Numbered from the stretch's first letter, positions 1 through 9,383 are shown. The stretch is 64,000 bases of DNA from an uncultured Sphingomonas sp. (GCF_936927845.1 NZ_CAKZHV010000030.1:1-64000); one strand, 5' to 3'. Numbers and translations are program-made. Notes: generated from the sequence alone by a model not told the origin.

Positions 1-51
1 CGGAGACGACAATGCACTAACTATCTACCCGGACCACCCGGTGGGGGCTGC

Positions 52-186
52 TCAGCGCCCGCTGTCAGCCAGCGAGCGCCGCCATTGCTCCAACCGTTGC
101 TGCGCCTCGCTCACCACATCGTTGTAATAGTGAGCGTAGCGATAGGTTACACGGCTGCCATGTCCAAGCGTGCCGTGCAGACCCGC
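52..186 (-). pseudogene. C-terminal fragment of a tyrosine recombinase/integrase
   Basis: A 44-codon open stretch begins right after the stop codon of the DUF4142 gene, in the same frame, and ends at a TGA at 52-54. Its translation contains LGHGSRVTYRYAHYY, which resembles the last catalytic block of tyrosine recombinases (LGH, then the nucleophile Tyr in RYAH), followed by a helical Gln/Glu/Arg-rich tail. There is no start codon, and the arm-binding and core-binding domains are missing. I read it as the remnant of an integrated element whose deletion brought DUF4142 up against it. The assignment rests on one short motif and is moderate. Confidence 0.45.
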
Positions 187-738
187 TTACATCTTGTGCC
201 CGGCCGCCATGTTACCCGACTGCATCTTGGTCACCATGTCCAAGTGACGCTTGACGATCGGGGCCGCGGCCTTGGCATTGGCACGCAGCGCGGCCTGATC
301 GCCGCCCGAGGCATAGCTCTGTTGCAGGTCGAGCGCCGCCTGATGCGCGGGCATCTGCTGCGCGAGATAGATGCGGTCGAAATCGCCCGGTGCCGCGGTC
401 TGCAACTCGTTGATTGAGGCGGTCGCGCCCGCGTCGAGCATCGGCGGCGTCGGTGTCAGCCCGGCCTTTTTCGCCGCGGCCATCGTGTTGGCGGTGGTCT
501 TCTGGTGATCGCGGATCATCATGGTGGCGAAGCGCTTGACCGCGGGGTTCTGCGACTTCTGCAACGCGATCTGGCTTGAGTTGATCTCGTACAGGTCGCT
601 CTGCCCCGACGCCATGACATAGGGCATCGCCTGCGACTTCGCCTCGGCGGGCGGTGGGGGCGGCGGGGTCTGAGCGACGACAGGAAGTGCCGCGGTGGCA
701 GAGGCCAGCGCGAGCGCGATGTCGGTGAACGTCTTCAT
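187..738 (-). CDS. DUF4142 domain periplasmic protein
   Basis: This encodes 183 residues with an N-terminal signal peptide ending near a VVAQ site, a short proline run, and then the four-helix DUF4142 domain, recognisable by SQIALQKSQNPAVKRFA and MIRDHQKT. DUF4142 proteins are ferritin-like periplasmic helical bundles of unknown biochemical role, often stress-related. I chose the ATG at 738 over an upstream start because AAGGGAGAG sits 6-7 bases before it and the signal peptide begins there. The 217-base gap to the TonB receptor holds no gene. The gene ends directly against an integrase fragment in the same frame. Confidence 0.85.
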   Translation of the reverse strand: MKTFTDIALALASATAALPVVAQTPPPPPPAEAKSQAMPYVMASGQSDLYEINSSQIALQKSQNPAVKRFATMMIRDHQKTTANTMAAAKKAGLTPTPPMLDAGATASINELQTAAPGDFDRIYLAQQMPAHQAALDLQQSYASGGDQAALRANAKAAAPIVKRHLDMVTKMQSGNMAAGHKM

Positions 739-955
739 GTCTTCTCTCCCTTGCGAACAAGATCCGGGCGTCGCAGCACGGGCTGCAACCACGATCGCTC
801 AACCCGAAAGAAAAGCCGCGAGTTTCATCGCGAACGGGAAAAGAACATTGATGTCGATCAAGTAGGTGGTTCTATGTGGTTGATGCGTGGTGCTGCTTTC
901 GGCGTGGAGGTGCCAAGCTGGAATTCGCGGCACGCTGATCGCGTATCTTGTGATT

Positions 956-3040
956 TCACGATCCGCGAAGACGCAAACCGATCCACAAGGTACGCGGGGT
1001 CGCGCGTTCGATCAGATCGGCACCGCTCACCCCTGCCTCAACCCGCGCGTCGAGCGCATTCTCTGCGCGCGCCTCCAGGGCAAGCGCGCGGGTGAGCGGA
1101 ACGGAGAGATAGCCGTCGAGCGTGGTCGCCGGGGCAAGCGAACGCGTGTTGCCGTCGTCCTCGAATTGGTGCGCGGCATGGCGCAGCGTGGCCGAGGCGG
1201 TGAGCGAGTCTTGTCGCCAGCCGAGCGTCGCCGACACCAGGTCGCGCGGCGTCTGCGCCGGGCGTAATCCATCGAGCGCGGCCGCGCTGCCCGATGCTTC
1301 GACGCGCGGTGACACGTGGCTCCATGACGCACGCGCGAACACCGGGCCCGACACGTCCAAGTCGGCGTCGACCTCGAACCCGGTCGAGCGGATCGCGTCC
1401 AGATTCTGTCGCATGCGGTACACGCCCGCGGCGGAGACGACGCCGACGCCGGGAAATGTGCCCGGTCCGCGCGCGACCGTGACATTGGCGATCGCGTCCT
1501 CCAAGCGGTTCCAGAACAACGTGCCCGCGATCGTCACGCATCGCGCCGGCGTGATCGTGACGCCGGCGTCGACGCCGCTCAACCGCTCGGGCGACAAGCC
1601 GGCGTTGGCCGCGGTCGCGTCCGCGCCGACGCGGAATGGGCGATACAGCTCGTTGAGTGTCGGCAGCCGCCAGCCACGATAAGCCGAGGCGCGCAGCGTC
1701 ACTGCATCACCCAGTCGGTATGCCGCGCCCGCGCGCCCGGTCGTCTCAGTCCCGTCGCGATCCGCGAAGCGGCTGTCGGTGAACACGGTGGCGGCGTTGA
1801 TCGCGCGTTCGGCGAGCATGCCGTTCCCGATCCACCAGCGATCAACGCGTCCGCCGAGCGTCAGCGTGAGCGCGCCGCGCGTCCGGCTGGCGTCGGCGAA
1901 GGCGCCGAGCGTCGTGCTGCTGCCACCGGCGACGCGGCGCCGCGTCGGCAGCGCGTTCGTGTAGCTGTACAATTCCTGCGTTCGTCCGCTCACGTCGCGC
2001 CAGTCGATGCCGAGGCGCAGGTCCGTGCCCGCGCCGATCGGCGGCACCAGCTCCAGCCGCGCGCCGACCCCGGTCGCGGGGGTGTTGTACTGATCAAGCG
2101 TCTGCGTCGCGGTCGTGCGCGCGGCGTCGATGCTGGCGAATTGCGACGCAAAGGCACGCGTCTGGAGGTAGGCGAGCGCGGAATACCCCCAGCGTCCGCG
2201 TCCGACCAGCCGCAGGCTGGCGTCCGCGCCTTCGCTCTTGTTGGCGGCGAAGGCGGTGCCGCGCGTGCGCCGGTCGGTGAAGGCGCTGACGTTCGCCTGC
2301 AGCTCGCTGTTGGCACCGGTGCGGATCACGCCGCGTACCGCGCCCGACGCCTGCTCGTACGGTGCGCGGCGATCAACGGGTCCGCGGTCTTCCGCCACGA
2401 TCGGCGTGAAGCCGTCGCCGCGCGCATAAGCTCCCGACAGCGTCGCGAAGCCGCCATCGTTGCTGAGCGTCGCCGAGGCTTGCGTGTCCAACGATCCGCG
2501 GCTGCCATAGGCGATGCTGCCGAGATAGCGCGGTACCTGCGCCGGCGTCGCGCTTTCCAGCTCCACGGTTCCGGCGAGCGCACCCGGACCATAATAACCG
2601 CTACCGCCGCCGCGCGTAACGCGGATGTTGCCGATGCGGTCGGTCGCGTAAGCTGGGAAGGGCACCCAGCCGCCGAACGGATCGGCCTGCGGCACGCCAT
2701 CGAGGATCAGCAGTGCGCGGCTGGACGCATTGCCGCCGATCCCGCGCAGGGAGATGCCCTGGCTGGTCGGATTTGCCGAGCGCGAGTCGGAGCGGCGAAA
2801 CTGCTGCAATCCCGCGACGTCGGCCAGCACGCTTTCCAGCCGGTCGGCGGCGTTGGTCTCGATCCACGCGCGGTCGATCGTTATCACGTCGAACGCGGCA
2901 TCGCCCGGCCGCTCGTCAAGCCCGCGCCCGGTGACGACGATGTCCTCGCCGGGCGCGGGCATGGCATCAGACGAGGCGGTCTGCGCCAGCGCTGGCGCGG
3001 CGCTGGCGAGCAGCAGGACGAGCATGGCGTGGCGGATCAT
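956..3040 (-). CDS. TonB-dependent outer-membrane receptor
   Basis: This encodes 694 residues: a signal peptide, a TonB-box-like EDIVVTG stretch, a plug domain (roughly residues 40-150, with SQGISLRGIGG and ALLILDGVPQ), and a C-terminal 22-strand barrel ending in an aromatic/Leu-rich strand. Such receptors import siderophores, vitamin B12, sugars or other large ligands using TonB energy. The substrate cannot be read from the sequence. I saw no cobalamin or thiamine riboswitch in the short leader. The start at 3040 was chosen because the signal peptide begins there. A longer upstream extension would be Arg/Pro-rich and implausible. Confidence 0.88.
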   Translation of the reverse strand: MIRHAMLVLLLASAAPALAQTASSDAMPAPGEDIVVTGRGLDERPGDAAFDVITIDRAWIETNAADRLESVLADVAGLQQFRRSDSRSANPTSQGISLRGIGGNASSRALLILDGVPQADPFGGWVPFPAYATDRIGNIRVTRGGGSGYYGPGALAGTVELESATPAQVPRYLGSIAYGSRGSLDTQASATLSNDGGFATLSGAYARGDGFTPIVAEDRGPVDRRAPYEQASGAVRGVIRTGANSELQANVSAFTDRRTRGTAFAANKSEGADASLRLVGRGRWGYSALAYLQTRAFASQFASIDAARTTATQTLDQYNTPATGVGARLELVPPIGAGTDLRLGIDWRDVSGRTQELYSYTNALPTRRRVAGGSSTTLGAFADASRTRGALTLTLGGRVDRWWIGNGMLAERAINAATVFTDSRFADRDGTETTGRAGAAYRLGDAVTLRASAYRGWRLPTLNELYRPFRVGADATAANAGLSPERLSGVDAGVTITPARCVTIAGTLFWNRLEDAIANVTVARGPGTFPGVGVVSAAGVYRMRQNLDAIRSTGFEVDADLDVSGPVFARASWSHVSPRVEASGSAAALDGLRPAQTPRDLVSATLGWRQDSLTASATLRHAAHQFEDDGNTRSLAPATTLDGYLSVPLTRALALEARAENALDARVEAGVSGADLIERATPRTLWIGLRLRGS

Positions 3041-3164
3041 GCGGGTAACCTTCGGGCGCGGAGAGCGCGCGCGCCTCCTAGCCGGGCATGGGGCAATGCG
3101 CGACCACCATCGCGTACGGCTGCTCGCTCCGCGGTCGGCTGCATCGAGCCGCGTCGGAAAGATT

Positions 3165-4337
3165 TCAGGCCCAGTCGGCGTCGGCGTGCTCGCCGAGACG
3201 GGGGCTCGCGCGATCGGCAACGACGCGGCGACCATCGATCGTGATCGGGGCCGCAAGGCCGGCGAGGCCGTCGACGCTGATCTGCATTCCGCGCGCGATC
3301 ACCTGCGGGTCGGCGAATACCTGATCGATCCGGTTGACCGGGCCGACCGGGACGCCCGCCTGCTCCAGCGCGGCGAGCAGTTGCGCGCTGGTCCATTTCA
3401 CCGTTTCCGCGACGATCAGTGGCAGCAAGGCGGCGCGGTTGCGGACACGTGCGGGGTTGGTCGCGAACCGCTCGTCCGTCGCGAGCGCAGGCGCGCCCAG
3501 CACCGCGCACAATTTGCCGAATTGCCGGTCGTTGCCGACCGCGATGATCAGGTCACCGTCGCTGGTGGGGAAGCTCTGATAGGGGGCAAGATTGACGTGG
3601 CCGTTGCCCATCCGCCCGGGCACGGCGCCGCTCGTCATCCAGTTGAGTGCCTGGTTGCCGAGCACGCCGACCTGCGTGTCGAGCAACGCCATGTCGATGT
3701 GCGCGCCTTCCGCCGTTCGTTCGCGTGCGTGCAACGCCGCCAGGATCGCGACGGCGGAATAGACGCCGGTGAACAGGTCGGCGATTGCGACGCCGCTCTT
3801 CTGCGGCGCGCCGTCGGGCTCGCCGGTCAACGACATGATCCCCCCCATGCCCTGAATGATGAAGTCGTAACCGGCACGGTGCGCGTAGGGACCGGTTTGC
3901 CCGAAGCCGGTTACCGAGCAGACGATCAATCGAGGGTTGGCCGCCCGCAGCGCGGCGGCGTCGAGCCCGTATTTGGCGAGGCCGCCGACCTTGTAATTCT
4001 CGATCACCACGTCGGCGTCCGCCGCCAGCGCACGCACGCGTGCCTGACCCTCCGGCGTGGTGAGGTCGACCGCGACCGAGCGCTTGCCGCGGTTGCAGGC
4101 GTGATAATAGGCCGCCGAAAGATTGGCACCGTCCGCACCGGTGACAAAGGGCGGACCCCAATGGCGGGTGTCGTCGCCCTCACCGGGCCGCTCGACCTTG
4201 ATCACGTCCGCGCCGAGATCGGCGAGCAACTGCCCGCACCACGGCCCGGCAAGGATGCGCGCGAGTTCGAGCACGCGGAGGTCAGCGAGCGGGCGGGGCG
4301 GCGGGGTAGGGGTGGGGGCGTCGGTGGCGGAGGTCAT
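3165..4337 (-). CDS. CaiB/BaiF family (class III) CoA-transferase
   Basis: This encodes 390 residues matching formyl-CoA transferase/CaiB enzymes: the N-terminal LADLRVLELARILAGP block, GADVIKVERPG, an NRGKRSVAVDL segment, and GYDFIIQGMGG with the likely nucleophilic Asp158. These enzymes move CoA between carboxylic acids through an aspartyl-CoA intermediate. The natural acid is not identifiable; succinyl-CoA-dependent transfer to a dicarboxylate or aromatic acid is typical. The length is normal and the protein is predicted to be cytosolic. It lies between the TonB receptor and a palindromic repeat, and no partner enzyme is adjacent. Confidence 0.9.
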   Translation of the reverse strand: MTSATDAPTPTPPPRPLADLRVLELARILAGPWCGQLLADLGADVIKVERPGEGDDTRHWGPPFVTGADGANLSAAYYHACNRGKRSVAVDLTTPEGQARVRALAADADVVIENYKVGGLAKYGLDAAALRAANPRLIVCSVTGFGQTGPYAHRAGYDFIIQGMGGIMSLTGEPDGAPQKSGVAIADLFTGVYSAVAILAALHARERTAEGAHIDMALLDTQVGVLGNQALNWMTSGAVPGRMGNGHVNLAPYQSFPTSDGDLIIAVGNDRQFGKLCAVLGAPALATDERFATNPARVRNRAALLPLIVAETVKWTSAQLLAALEQAGVPVGPVNRIDQVFADPQVIARGMQISVDGLAGLAAPITIDGRRVVADRASPRLGEHADADWA

Positions 4338-4382
4338 GACGTCTTTCTACGTCGGCCCGTTACGCCACGACCACCTCTTTCC

Positions 4383-4464
4383 GTCACCCCGGATCTGATC
4401 CGGGGTCCCACTTTTCGCGGCTGGGCGAACAGGTAGCGGGATCCCGGATCAAGTCCGGGATGAC
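4383..4464. repeat. Paired intergenic palindromic repeats
   Basis: Two inverted copies of a self-complementary unit flank 28 bases. The first reads GTCACCCCGGATCTGATCC with a GGGGTCCC end (4383-4409). The second is its near complement, 4438-4464, ending in CCGGGATGAC. Elements built on CCCGGATCAAGTCCGGG are frequent between genes in sphingomonads and other alphaproteobacteria. Placed between two leftward genes, the hairpins could terminate or stabilise transcripts. No coding content is seen here. Confidence 0.7.
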
Positions 4465-4513
4465 GAGAGAGGAAGCGTGGCCGCCAACGGATCAGCGTGC
4501 GCGGCGTACGCCG

Positions 4514-4774
4514 TCACCCCACGTCGAGCTTCGCCTCGTCTAGCGCCACCAGCACCATCCGCTCCCACATCGCCACGTCGCCGGCTGCGGCCATCGCCTC
4601 GGACGGCTCGCGCAAGGTGCGCAGCACCGCGAGCGCGTCATCACGGTAGTCGGGCCACTTCAGGTCGATCAGCTTGGCCGCGGATTCTTCCTGCCCGACG
4701 CCGTTGGCGCTGATGCGCTGCCCGGCGAGCACGCGCGCGATACGTTCGACCAGCGGGGTGACGGATACGTCCAT
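4514..4774 (-). CDS. Small conserved hypothetical protein
   Basis: This encodes 86 residues, mostly helical, without signal peptide or membrane segment. The start at 4774 is preceded by AAGGAG with an 8-base gap; a GTG three codons upstream overlaps that ribosome site and is unlikely. The sequence mentions no known catalytic motif. Features include ERIARVLAGQRISANG at the N-terminus and MWERMVLVALDEA near the C-terminus. It stands alone between the palindromic repeat and the RNA helicase gene, on the same strand as the helicase. I do not recognise the family. Confidence 0.65.
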   Translation of the reverse strand: MDVSVTPLVERIARVLAGQRISANGVGQEESAAKLIDLKWPDYRDDALAVLRTLREPSEAMAAAGDVAMWERMVLVALDEAKLDVG

Positions 4775-4885
4775 GAGCGACACTCCTTCACTGCTCCAAA
4801 CGCAGCGAGGCCCGCGCGGCTCCCGCAGCGCCGAAGCGATGCGGGGCCGGCGCGGGCCCGTGAGGCACCGGTTCGGGCGAAAGGA

Positions 4886-6388
4886 TCAGGCGAAGTTGCG
4901 CCCTCCGCCGCCCCCGCCACCACCGCGACGGCCGCCACCGCCGCCGCCGCGACGACTGGCGTTGGCGTAGTTGCGCCCGCCGGTCGCGGCACCCGCGCCG
5001 CCGTTGCCGCCGCTCGCACCTTGACCGCCCTGACGCTGACCGCCCGAACGCTGACCGGCCTGGCCCTGACCGCCGCCGCGCGCGGGCGAGCCGCCGCGGC
5101 TACCTAGCGGCTGCGGCTCGTGCTGACGCGAGCCGTGCGCGGGGCGCGGGTTGTGCGACGCCTTGGGGCGCGCCGGACCGCGCTGGCGGTCGACGCGCGG
5201 CGCGGGATCGGCGCCGATCGCCTTGACGCGCTCGGCCTTCAGCTGATCGGCGCGGCGGGTGAAATCTTCGGGGAGTGCCACAACGGGGATTTTCTGCCGC
5301 GTGACCTTTTCGATGGCCTTCAGGTACGGCTTCTCGTCGTCGGCGCAGAAGGCGATCGCCTCACCGCTGGCACCCGCACGCGCGGTGCGGCCGATGCGGT
5401 GGACGTACTGCTCGGGCACGTTGGGCAGCTCGAAGTTGAACACGTGGCTGACGCCCGACACGTCGATGCCGCGCGCGGCGATGTCGGTCGCGACCAGGAT
5501 CGGCACCTCGCCCGACTTGAACAGCGCCAGCGCGCGCTCGCGCTGCGGCTGGCTCTTGTTGCCGTGGATCGCGCTCGATGCGATGCCGTTGCCGGCGAGC
5601 AGCTTCACGACGCGGTCGGCGCCGTGCTTGGTGCGGGTGAAGACGAGCGCGCGGTCGATCTTCGTCTCGCGCAGCAGGATGGTCAGCAGCGCCTGCTTCT
5701 CGGTCTGGTTGCAGAAGATCACGCTCTGATCGACGCGCTCGGCGGTGGTCGACGCGGGCTTGATCGAGACGGTGGCCGGATCGGTCAGGAACTGCGCCGC
5801 CAGATCGCGGATCGCGATCGGCATGGTGGCGGAAAAGAACAACGTCTGGCGCTTGCGCGGAACCATGCGGACGATCTTCTTGAGCGCGTGGATGAAGCCG
5901 AGATCGAGCATCTGGTCGGCCTCGTCGAGCACCAGGATCTCGATCATCGACAGGTTGATGTAACCCTGCTCCACGCAGTCGATCAGGCGGCCGGGCGTCG
6001 CGACCAGGATGTCGACGCCGCGGCTGACGTCCTGCCGGTTCTTGTTGATGCTGGTGCCGCCGAACACGGTCGCGACCGACATCTTGGAGAAGGCGCCGTA
6101 ACCGCGCGCCGACTCCGCGATCTGGCTGGCGAGTTCGCGCGTGGGGGCGAGCACCAGCATGCGGACGTGCGTCGGCAGCACGCGCTTGTCGGCAGCGACG
6201 AGGCGCTGGATCGAGGGCAGGACGAACGCCGCGGTTTTGCCGGTGCCGGTCTGCGCGATGCCGAGCAGGTCGCGGCCCTCAAGGAGGGTGGGGATGCTGT
6301 CGCGCTGGATCGGCGTCGGCTCGGAATAGCCCTTGGCCTCGATCGCGCGGACGAGCGGCTCGGCCAGGCCGAGATGTGCGAATGACAT
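4886..6388 (-). CDS. rhlE: DEAD-box ATP-dependent RNA helicase (RhlE-like)
   Basis: This encodes 500 residues with all helicase motifs in order: Q motif YSEPTPIQ (21-28), Walker A AQTGTGKT (45-52), PTRELA, TPGR, DEAD (155-158), SAT (186-188), and the HRIGRTARAG motif VI. A basic linker leads to a Gly/Arg-rich tail (RRGGGGGG and similar) that binds RNA nonspecifically. The family unwinds RNA duplexes in ribosome assembly and mRNA decay, often in the cold. The start at 6388 was taken because canonical RhlE proteins begin MSF at this point. About 157 bases of leader separate it from a candidate promoter. Confidence 0.92.
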   Translation of the reverse strand: MSFAHLGLAEPLVRAIEAKGYSEPTPIQRDSIPTLLEGRDLLGIAQTGTGKTAAFVLPSIQRLVAADKRVLPTHVRMLVLAPTRELASQIAESARGYGAFSKMSVATVFGGTSINKNRQDVSRGVDILVATPGRLIDCVEQGYINLSMIEILVLDEADQMLDLGFIHALKKIVRMVPRKRQTLFFSATMPIAIRDLAAQFLTDPATVSIKPASTTAERVDQSVIFCNQTEKQALLTILLRETKIDRALVFTRTKHGADRVVKLLAGNGIASSAIHGNKSQPQRERALALFKSGEVPILVATDIAARGIDVSGVSHVFNFELPNVPEQYVHRIGRTARAGASGEAIAFCADDEKPYLKAIEKVTRQKIPVVALPEDFTRRADQLKAERVKAIGADPAPRVDRQRGPARPKASHNPRPAHGSRQHEPQPLGSRGGSPARGGGQGQAGQRSGGQRQGGQGASGGNGGAGAATGGRNYANASRRGGGGGGRRGGGGGGGGRNFA

Positions 6389-6478
6389 GGAAATATGGTC
6401 CCAAATAATCGAACCCCCGTCGCGCCGAGGCACGAAGAGGGTGGGGGTAGGAATAGACACCCCGCGTGACATGGGAGG

Positions 6479-6497
6479 TCGGTCGATGATCGACCGA
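6479..6497. promoter_or_regulatory. 9-1-9 palindrome in the helicase leader
   Basis: TCGGTCGAT, one base, then ATCGACCGA forms a near-perfect 19-bp palindrome about 90 bases upstream of the helicase start and inside its predicted 5' untranslated region. It could be a hairpin in the leader RNA or a dimeric protein site. Leader regulation is known for cold-shock helicase mRNAs in other bacteria, but the role here is inference. Confidence 0.4.
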
Positions 6498-6551
6498 GGC
6501 GGAGCCGGACCCCTTGCGGGATCGATCACGCTGCAAACGCCTCGATGGTGC

Positions 6552-6582
6552 ATTATCTGCTCGCCGCAGCGCAAAAAGTCAA
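6552..6582 (-). promoter_or_regulatory. Candidate sigma-70-type promoter for the helicase gene
   Basis: Read on the minus strand, TTGACT (6577-6582) is followed after 19 bases by GATAAT (6552-6557). Both hexamers match the housekeeping consensus at five of six positions; the spacer is longer than the ideal 17. Transcription would start near 6545 and give a leader of about 157 bases. The region also overlaps a possible upstream start of the divergent kinase. Confidence 0.5.
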
Positions 6583-6668
6583 TGTCGGGGATTGAACAAC
6601 ACCGGTCAGCACGTGTTCAGCCACCTCCACCCACACCTTTTCACCAGCTTGAGCAGTCGATTTCGACC

Positions 6669-8771
6669 ATGACCGATCCGTTAATCGCATCCACCGCCCG
6701 CGGCGAGGCACTCAGCATCGGACGGTGGCATTGGGATGTTCGCGCCGATCGGATCACGGCGGATGCGTCCTTCGCCGCCATGTACGGCGTCGCGCCCGAG
6801 GTCGCTATCACCGGCGCGCCGATCGCGACCTTCTTTGGTGGCATCCACCGCGACGACCTGCCCCGCGTACAGGCATCGATCACGCGCGCGCTGGGCGGCA
6901 CCGAACCGTTCGAGGAAGAATATCGCGTCGTCGACGCAGACGGGCAGGTGCGCTGGCTCGTCGCGCAAGGCCGGGTCGAGCGCGACGAGGCGGGTGTCGC
7001 CGTCGCCTTTCCCGGCGTCAGCTACGACATTGACGCGCGCAAACGGCACGAACTGCGCTTGGCCGCGACGGTCGAGATCAACGACCGGCTGCGTGCGGGC
7101 GGCGATGCGGGCGAGTTGGCGCTCGCCGCCGCGCAGGTGCTCGGGCGCGTCCTCGACGTCAGCCGCGCCGGCTACGGCACCGTTGATCCGCGCGCGGAGA
7201 CGATCACGACCGAGCGCGACTATTGCGCCGACGGCATCGCGCCGCTGCCCGGGCTGCTGCACTTTCGCGATTACGGCAGCTATATCGAGGATCTGAAGGC
7301 AGGCGTCACGGTCGCGATCGCCGACGTGCGCCACGATCCGCGCACCCGCGACACCGCGGACGGCCTGCGCGAACTGTCAGCTATGTCGTTCATCAACATG
7401 CCGGTGACCGAGCAGGGCGGGTTCGTCGCCTTGTTGTACCTCAACAATGCCGTACCGCGCGCGTGGAGCGAGGAAGAGATCGCGTTCGTCCGCGATGTGG
7501 CGGAGCGGGTGCGCGACGCGGTGGAGCGCCGCCGCGCCGAACACGAGCTCGCCGCCTTGAACGCGCGGTTGGAGGAGGAAGTCGACGCGCGCACCGCCGA
7601 GCTGATGCGCGCGGAGGAACAGCTTCGCCAGGCGCACAAGATGGAGGCGGTCGGGCAGCTGACCGGCGGCCTCGCACACGATTTCAACAACCTGCTGACC
7701 GGCATCTCGGGCGCGCTCGAGATGATGCAATTGCGCGTCGGACAGGGGCGGGTGAACGAACTCGACCGCTACGTCGCCGCGGCGCAAGGCGCGACGAGGC
7801 GCGCGGCGGCGCTGACGCACCGTCTGCTCGCTTTCTCGCGCCGCCAGACGCTCGATCCCAAGCCAACCGACGTCAACCGATTGATCGCCGGGATGGAGGA
7901 GCTGATCCGCCGCACCGTGGGGCCCGCGATCACGCTGGAGGTGGTCGGCGCCGCGGGGCTATGGCCGGCACTGGTCGACCCCAACCAGCTCGAGAACGCG
8001 CTGCTCAACCTGTGCATCAACGCGCGCGACGCGATGCCCGATGGCGGACGGATCACGATCGAGACCGCAAACAAGTGGATCGACGAGCGTACCGGGCGCG
8101 AGCGCGATCTGACGCCGGGACAATATTTGTCCTTGTGCGTGACCGACACCGGCTCGGGCATGACGCCCGAGGTGCAGGCGCGCGCGTTCGATCCCTTTTT
8201 CACCACCAAGCCGCTGGGCGAGGGGACCGGGCTCGGCCTGTCGATGATCTACGGCTTCGCGCGGCAATCGGGCGGGCAGGTGCGCATCTATAGCGAGGTC
8301 GGCGATGGCACGACCTTGTGCATCTATCTGCCGCGCTTCTACGGTGCCGAAGCGCCCGAGGGGCTAACCGCGCTGAGCGACCTTTCCGCCGCGCCGCCGG
8401 ACGGCCAGCGCACCGTCCTGGTGGTCGACGACGAGCCGACGATCCGCATGCTGGTGATCGAAGTGCTGGCGGAGCAGGGTTATACCGTGCTGGAGGCAGG
8501 CGACGGTGCTAGTGCGCTTCGCCTGCTTGGCTCGGGCATCGCGCCCGACCTGCTTGTTACCGACGTTGGCCTGCCCGGGCAGATGAACGGGCGGCAGCTC
8601 GCCGACGCCGCGATCGCGCGATTGCCCGACCTGAAGGTGCTGTTCATCACCGGCTATGCCGAAAATGCGGTGATCGGCAACGGACAGCTCGCCCCGCACA
8701 TGGCGCTGGTGACCAAGCCGTTCGCGATGGACACGCTTGCGGCCAAGGTGAGCCTGTTGCTCGCCGGCTGA
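6669..8771 (+). CDS. PAS-GAF hybrid histidine kinase with receiver domain
   Basis: This encodes 700 residues with no membrane span. A PAS fold comes first (about 15-120), then a GAF domain (about 135-300), a coiled coil, HisKA with LAHDFNN (His337), an HATPase domain with the N box LCINARDAMPDGG and GTGLGLSM, and a C-terminal receiver (about 580-700) whose phosphoacceptor is Asp632 in LVTDVGLPG. It should be a cytosolic sensor kinase with an in-cis phosphorelay. No separate regulator is adjacent, so its partner is elsewhere. ATG 6669 was chosen because the PAS domain follows closely; an ATG at 6582 is possible. Confidence 0.88.
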   Translation: MTDPLIASTARGEALSIGRWHWDVRADRITADASFAAMYGVAPEVAITGAPIATFFGGIHRDDLPRVQASITRALGGTEPFEEEYRVVDADGQVRWLVAQGRVERDEAGVAVAFPGVSYDIDARKRHELRLAATVEINDRLRAGGDAGELALAAAQVLGRVLDVSRAGYGTVDPRAETITTERDYCADGIAPLPGLLHFRDYGSYIEDLKAGVTVAIADVRHDPRTRDTADGLRELSAMSFINMPVTEQGGFVALLYLNNAVPRAWSEEEIAFVRDVAERVRDAVERRRAEHELAALNARLEEEVDARTAELMRAEEQLRQAHKMEAVGQLTGGLAHDFNNLLTGISGALEMMQLRVGQGRVNELDRYVAAAQGATRRAAALTHRLLAFSRRQTLDPKPTDVNRLIAGMEELIRRTVGPAITLEVVGAAGLWPALVDPNQLENALLNLCINARDAMPDGGRITIETANKWIDERTGRERDLTPGQYLSLCVTDTGSGMTPEVQARAFDPFFTTKPLGEGTGLGLSMIYGFARQSGGQVRIYSEVGDGTTLCIYLPRFYGAEAPEGLTALSDLSAAPPDGQRTVLVVDDEPTIRMLVIEVLAEQGYTVLEAGDGASALRLLGSGIAPDLLVTDVGLPGQMNGRQLADAAIARLPDLKVLFITGYAENAVIGNGQLAPHMALVTKPFAMDTLAAKVSLLLAG

Positions 8772-8775
8772 CCGT

Positions 8776-9243
8776 TCAGGCGGCGAGCGCTCCGACGAGG
8801 ATCGTCAGCCCACCCAATCCGAGCGACAGCGGCACGCGCAGGCGCATCCAGTTTGCCGGCGCGATGCCGCGCGTGACCAGCGCACGGTCGACCGGCAGCG
8901 TCAGCAGGATCGCGCAGCCCATCGCGACAAGCCCCAGCCGCAGGTCGACGGCGGCGAGCGCCAGGATCGCCCCCGCGAGCAGGCTCGGTACGACGGCCAG
9001 CGCGACCAGCACCGGCTGCGCGACTCGGGTGAACATCGCCAATCCCCACCACATCCCGCCCAGAAAGCTGAGAATGAGCGCGGCGTAGGCGAGCGCGACG
9101 ACGCCGCCGGAAAAATATCCGAGCGCGGCCAGCAGGGCTGCCGCCCCTTGCGGCAGCAGCCCTGCAAAGCCGAGCGCGAATGCGGTGCGCCCGACCGGAA
9201 AGGGAGCCATTTCAATATCTGAGCGCTCACTCGCCCGGTTCAT
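8776..9243 (-). CDS. DUF3429 inner-membrane protein
   Basis: This encodes about 155 residues with five hydrophobic helices and the DUF3429 hallmarks: FAGLLPQGAAALLA early, a central LSFLGGMWWGLAM, and PVDRALVTRG before the last span. Function of the family is unknown. GGGGAG six bases before the ATG at 9243 sets the start. The gene converges on the kinase gene with only a four-base gap, so the two stop regions nearly touch. Confidence 0.8.
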   Translation of the reverse strand: MNRASERSDIEMAPFPVGRTAFALGFAGLLPQGAAALLAALGYFSGGVVALAYAALILSFLGGMWWGLAMFTRVAQPVLVALAVVPSLLAGAILALAAVDLRLGLVAMGCAILLTLPVDRALVTRGIAPANWMRLRVPLSLGLGGLTILVGALAA

Positions 9244-9383
9244 CACTCGCTCCCCGTCATCCCGCCGGCCTCGCTCAGGCTACCTCCAACCGTTACGCAA
9301 AATACGGATGATCGATCCATCGGGCGTTTACCGACCGGTGATGTTAAACGGCTCGGTAACGGTCGGCTGGGTAGGTCACCGGC

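Noticed and set aside
3041..3164. A cobalamin or TPP riboswitch upstream of the TonB receptor
   Set aside because: The gap is short and lacks the conserved boxes of either class.
2730..4436. A 568-codon rightward open frame over the TonB and CoA-transferase genes
   Set aside because: It crosses two well-supported leftward genes and shows only shadow composition.
6333..6668. An N-terminal extension of the histidine kinase
   Set aside because: It would cover the helicase start and promoter and adds no domain. The PAS fold starts just after ATG 6669.
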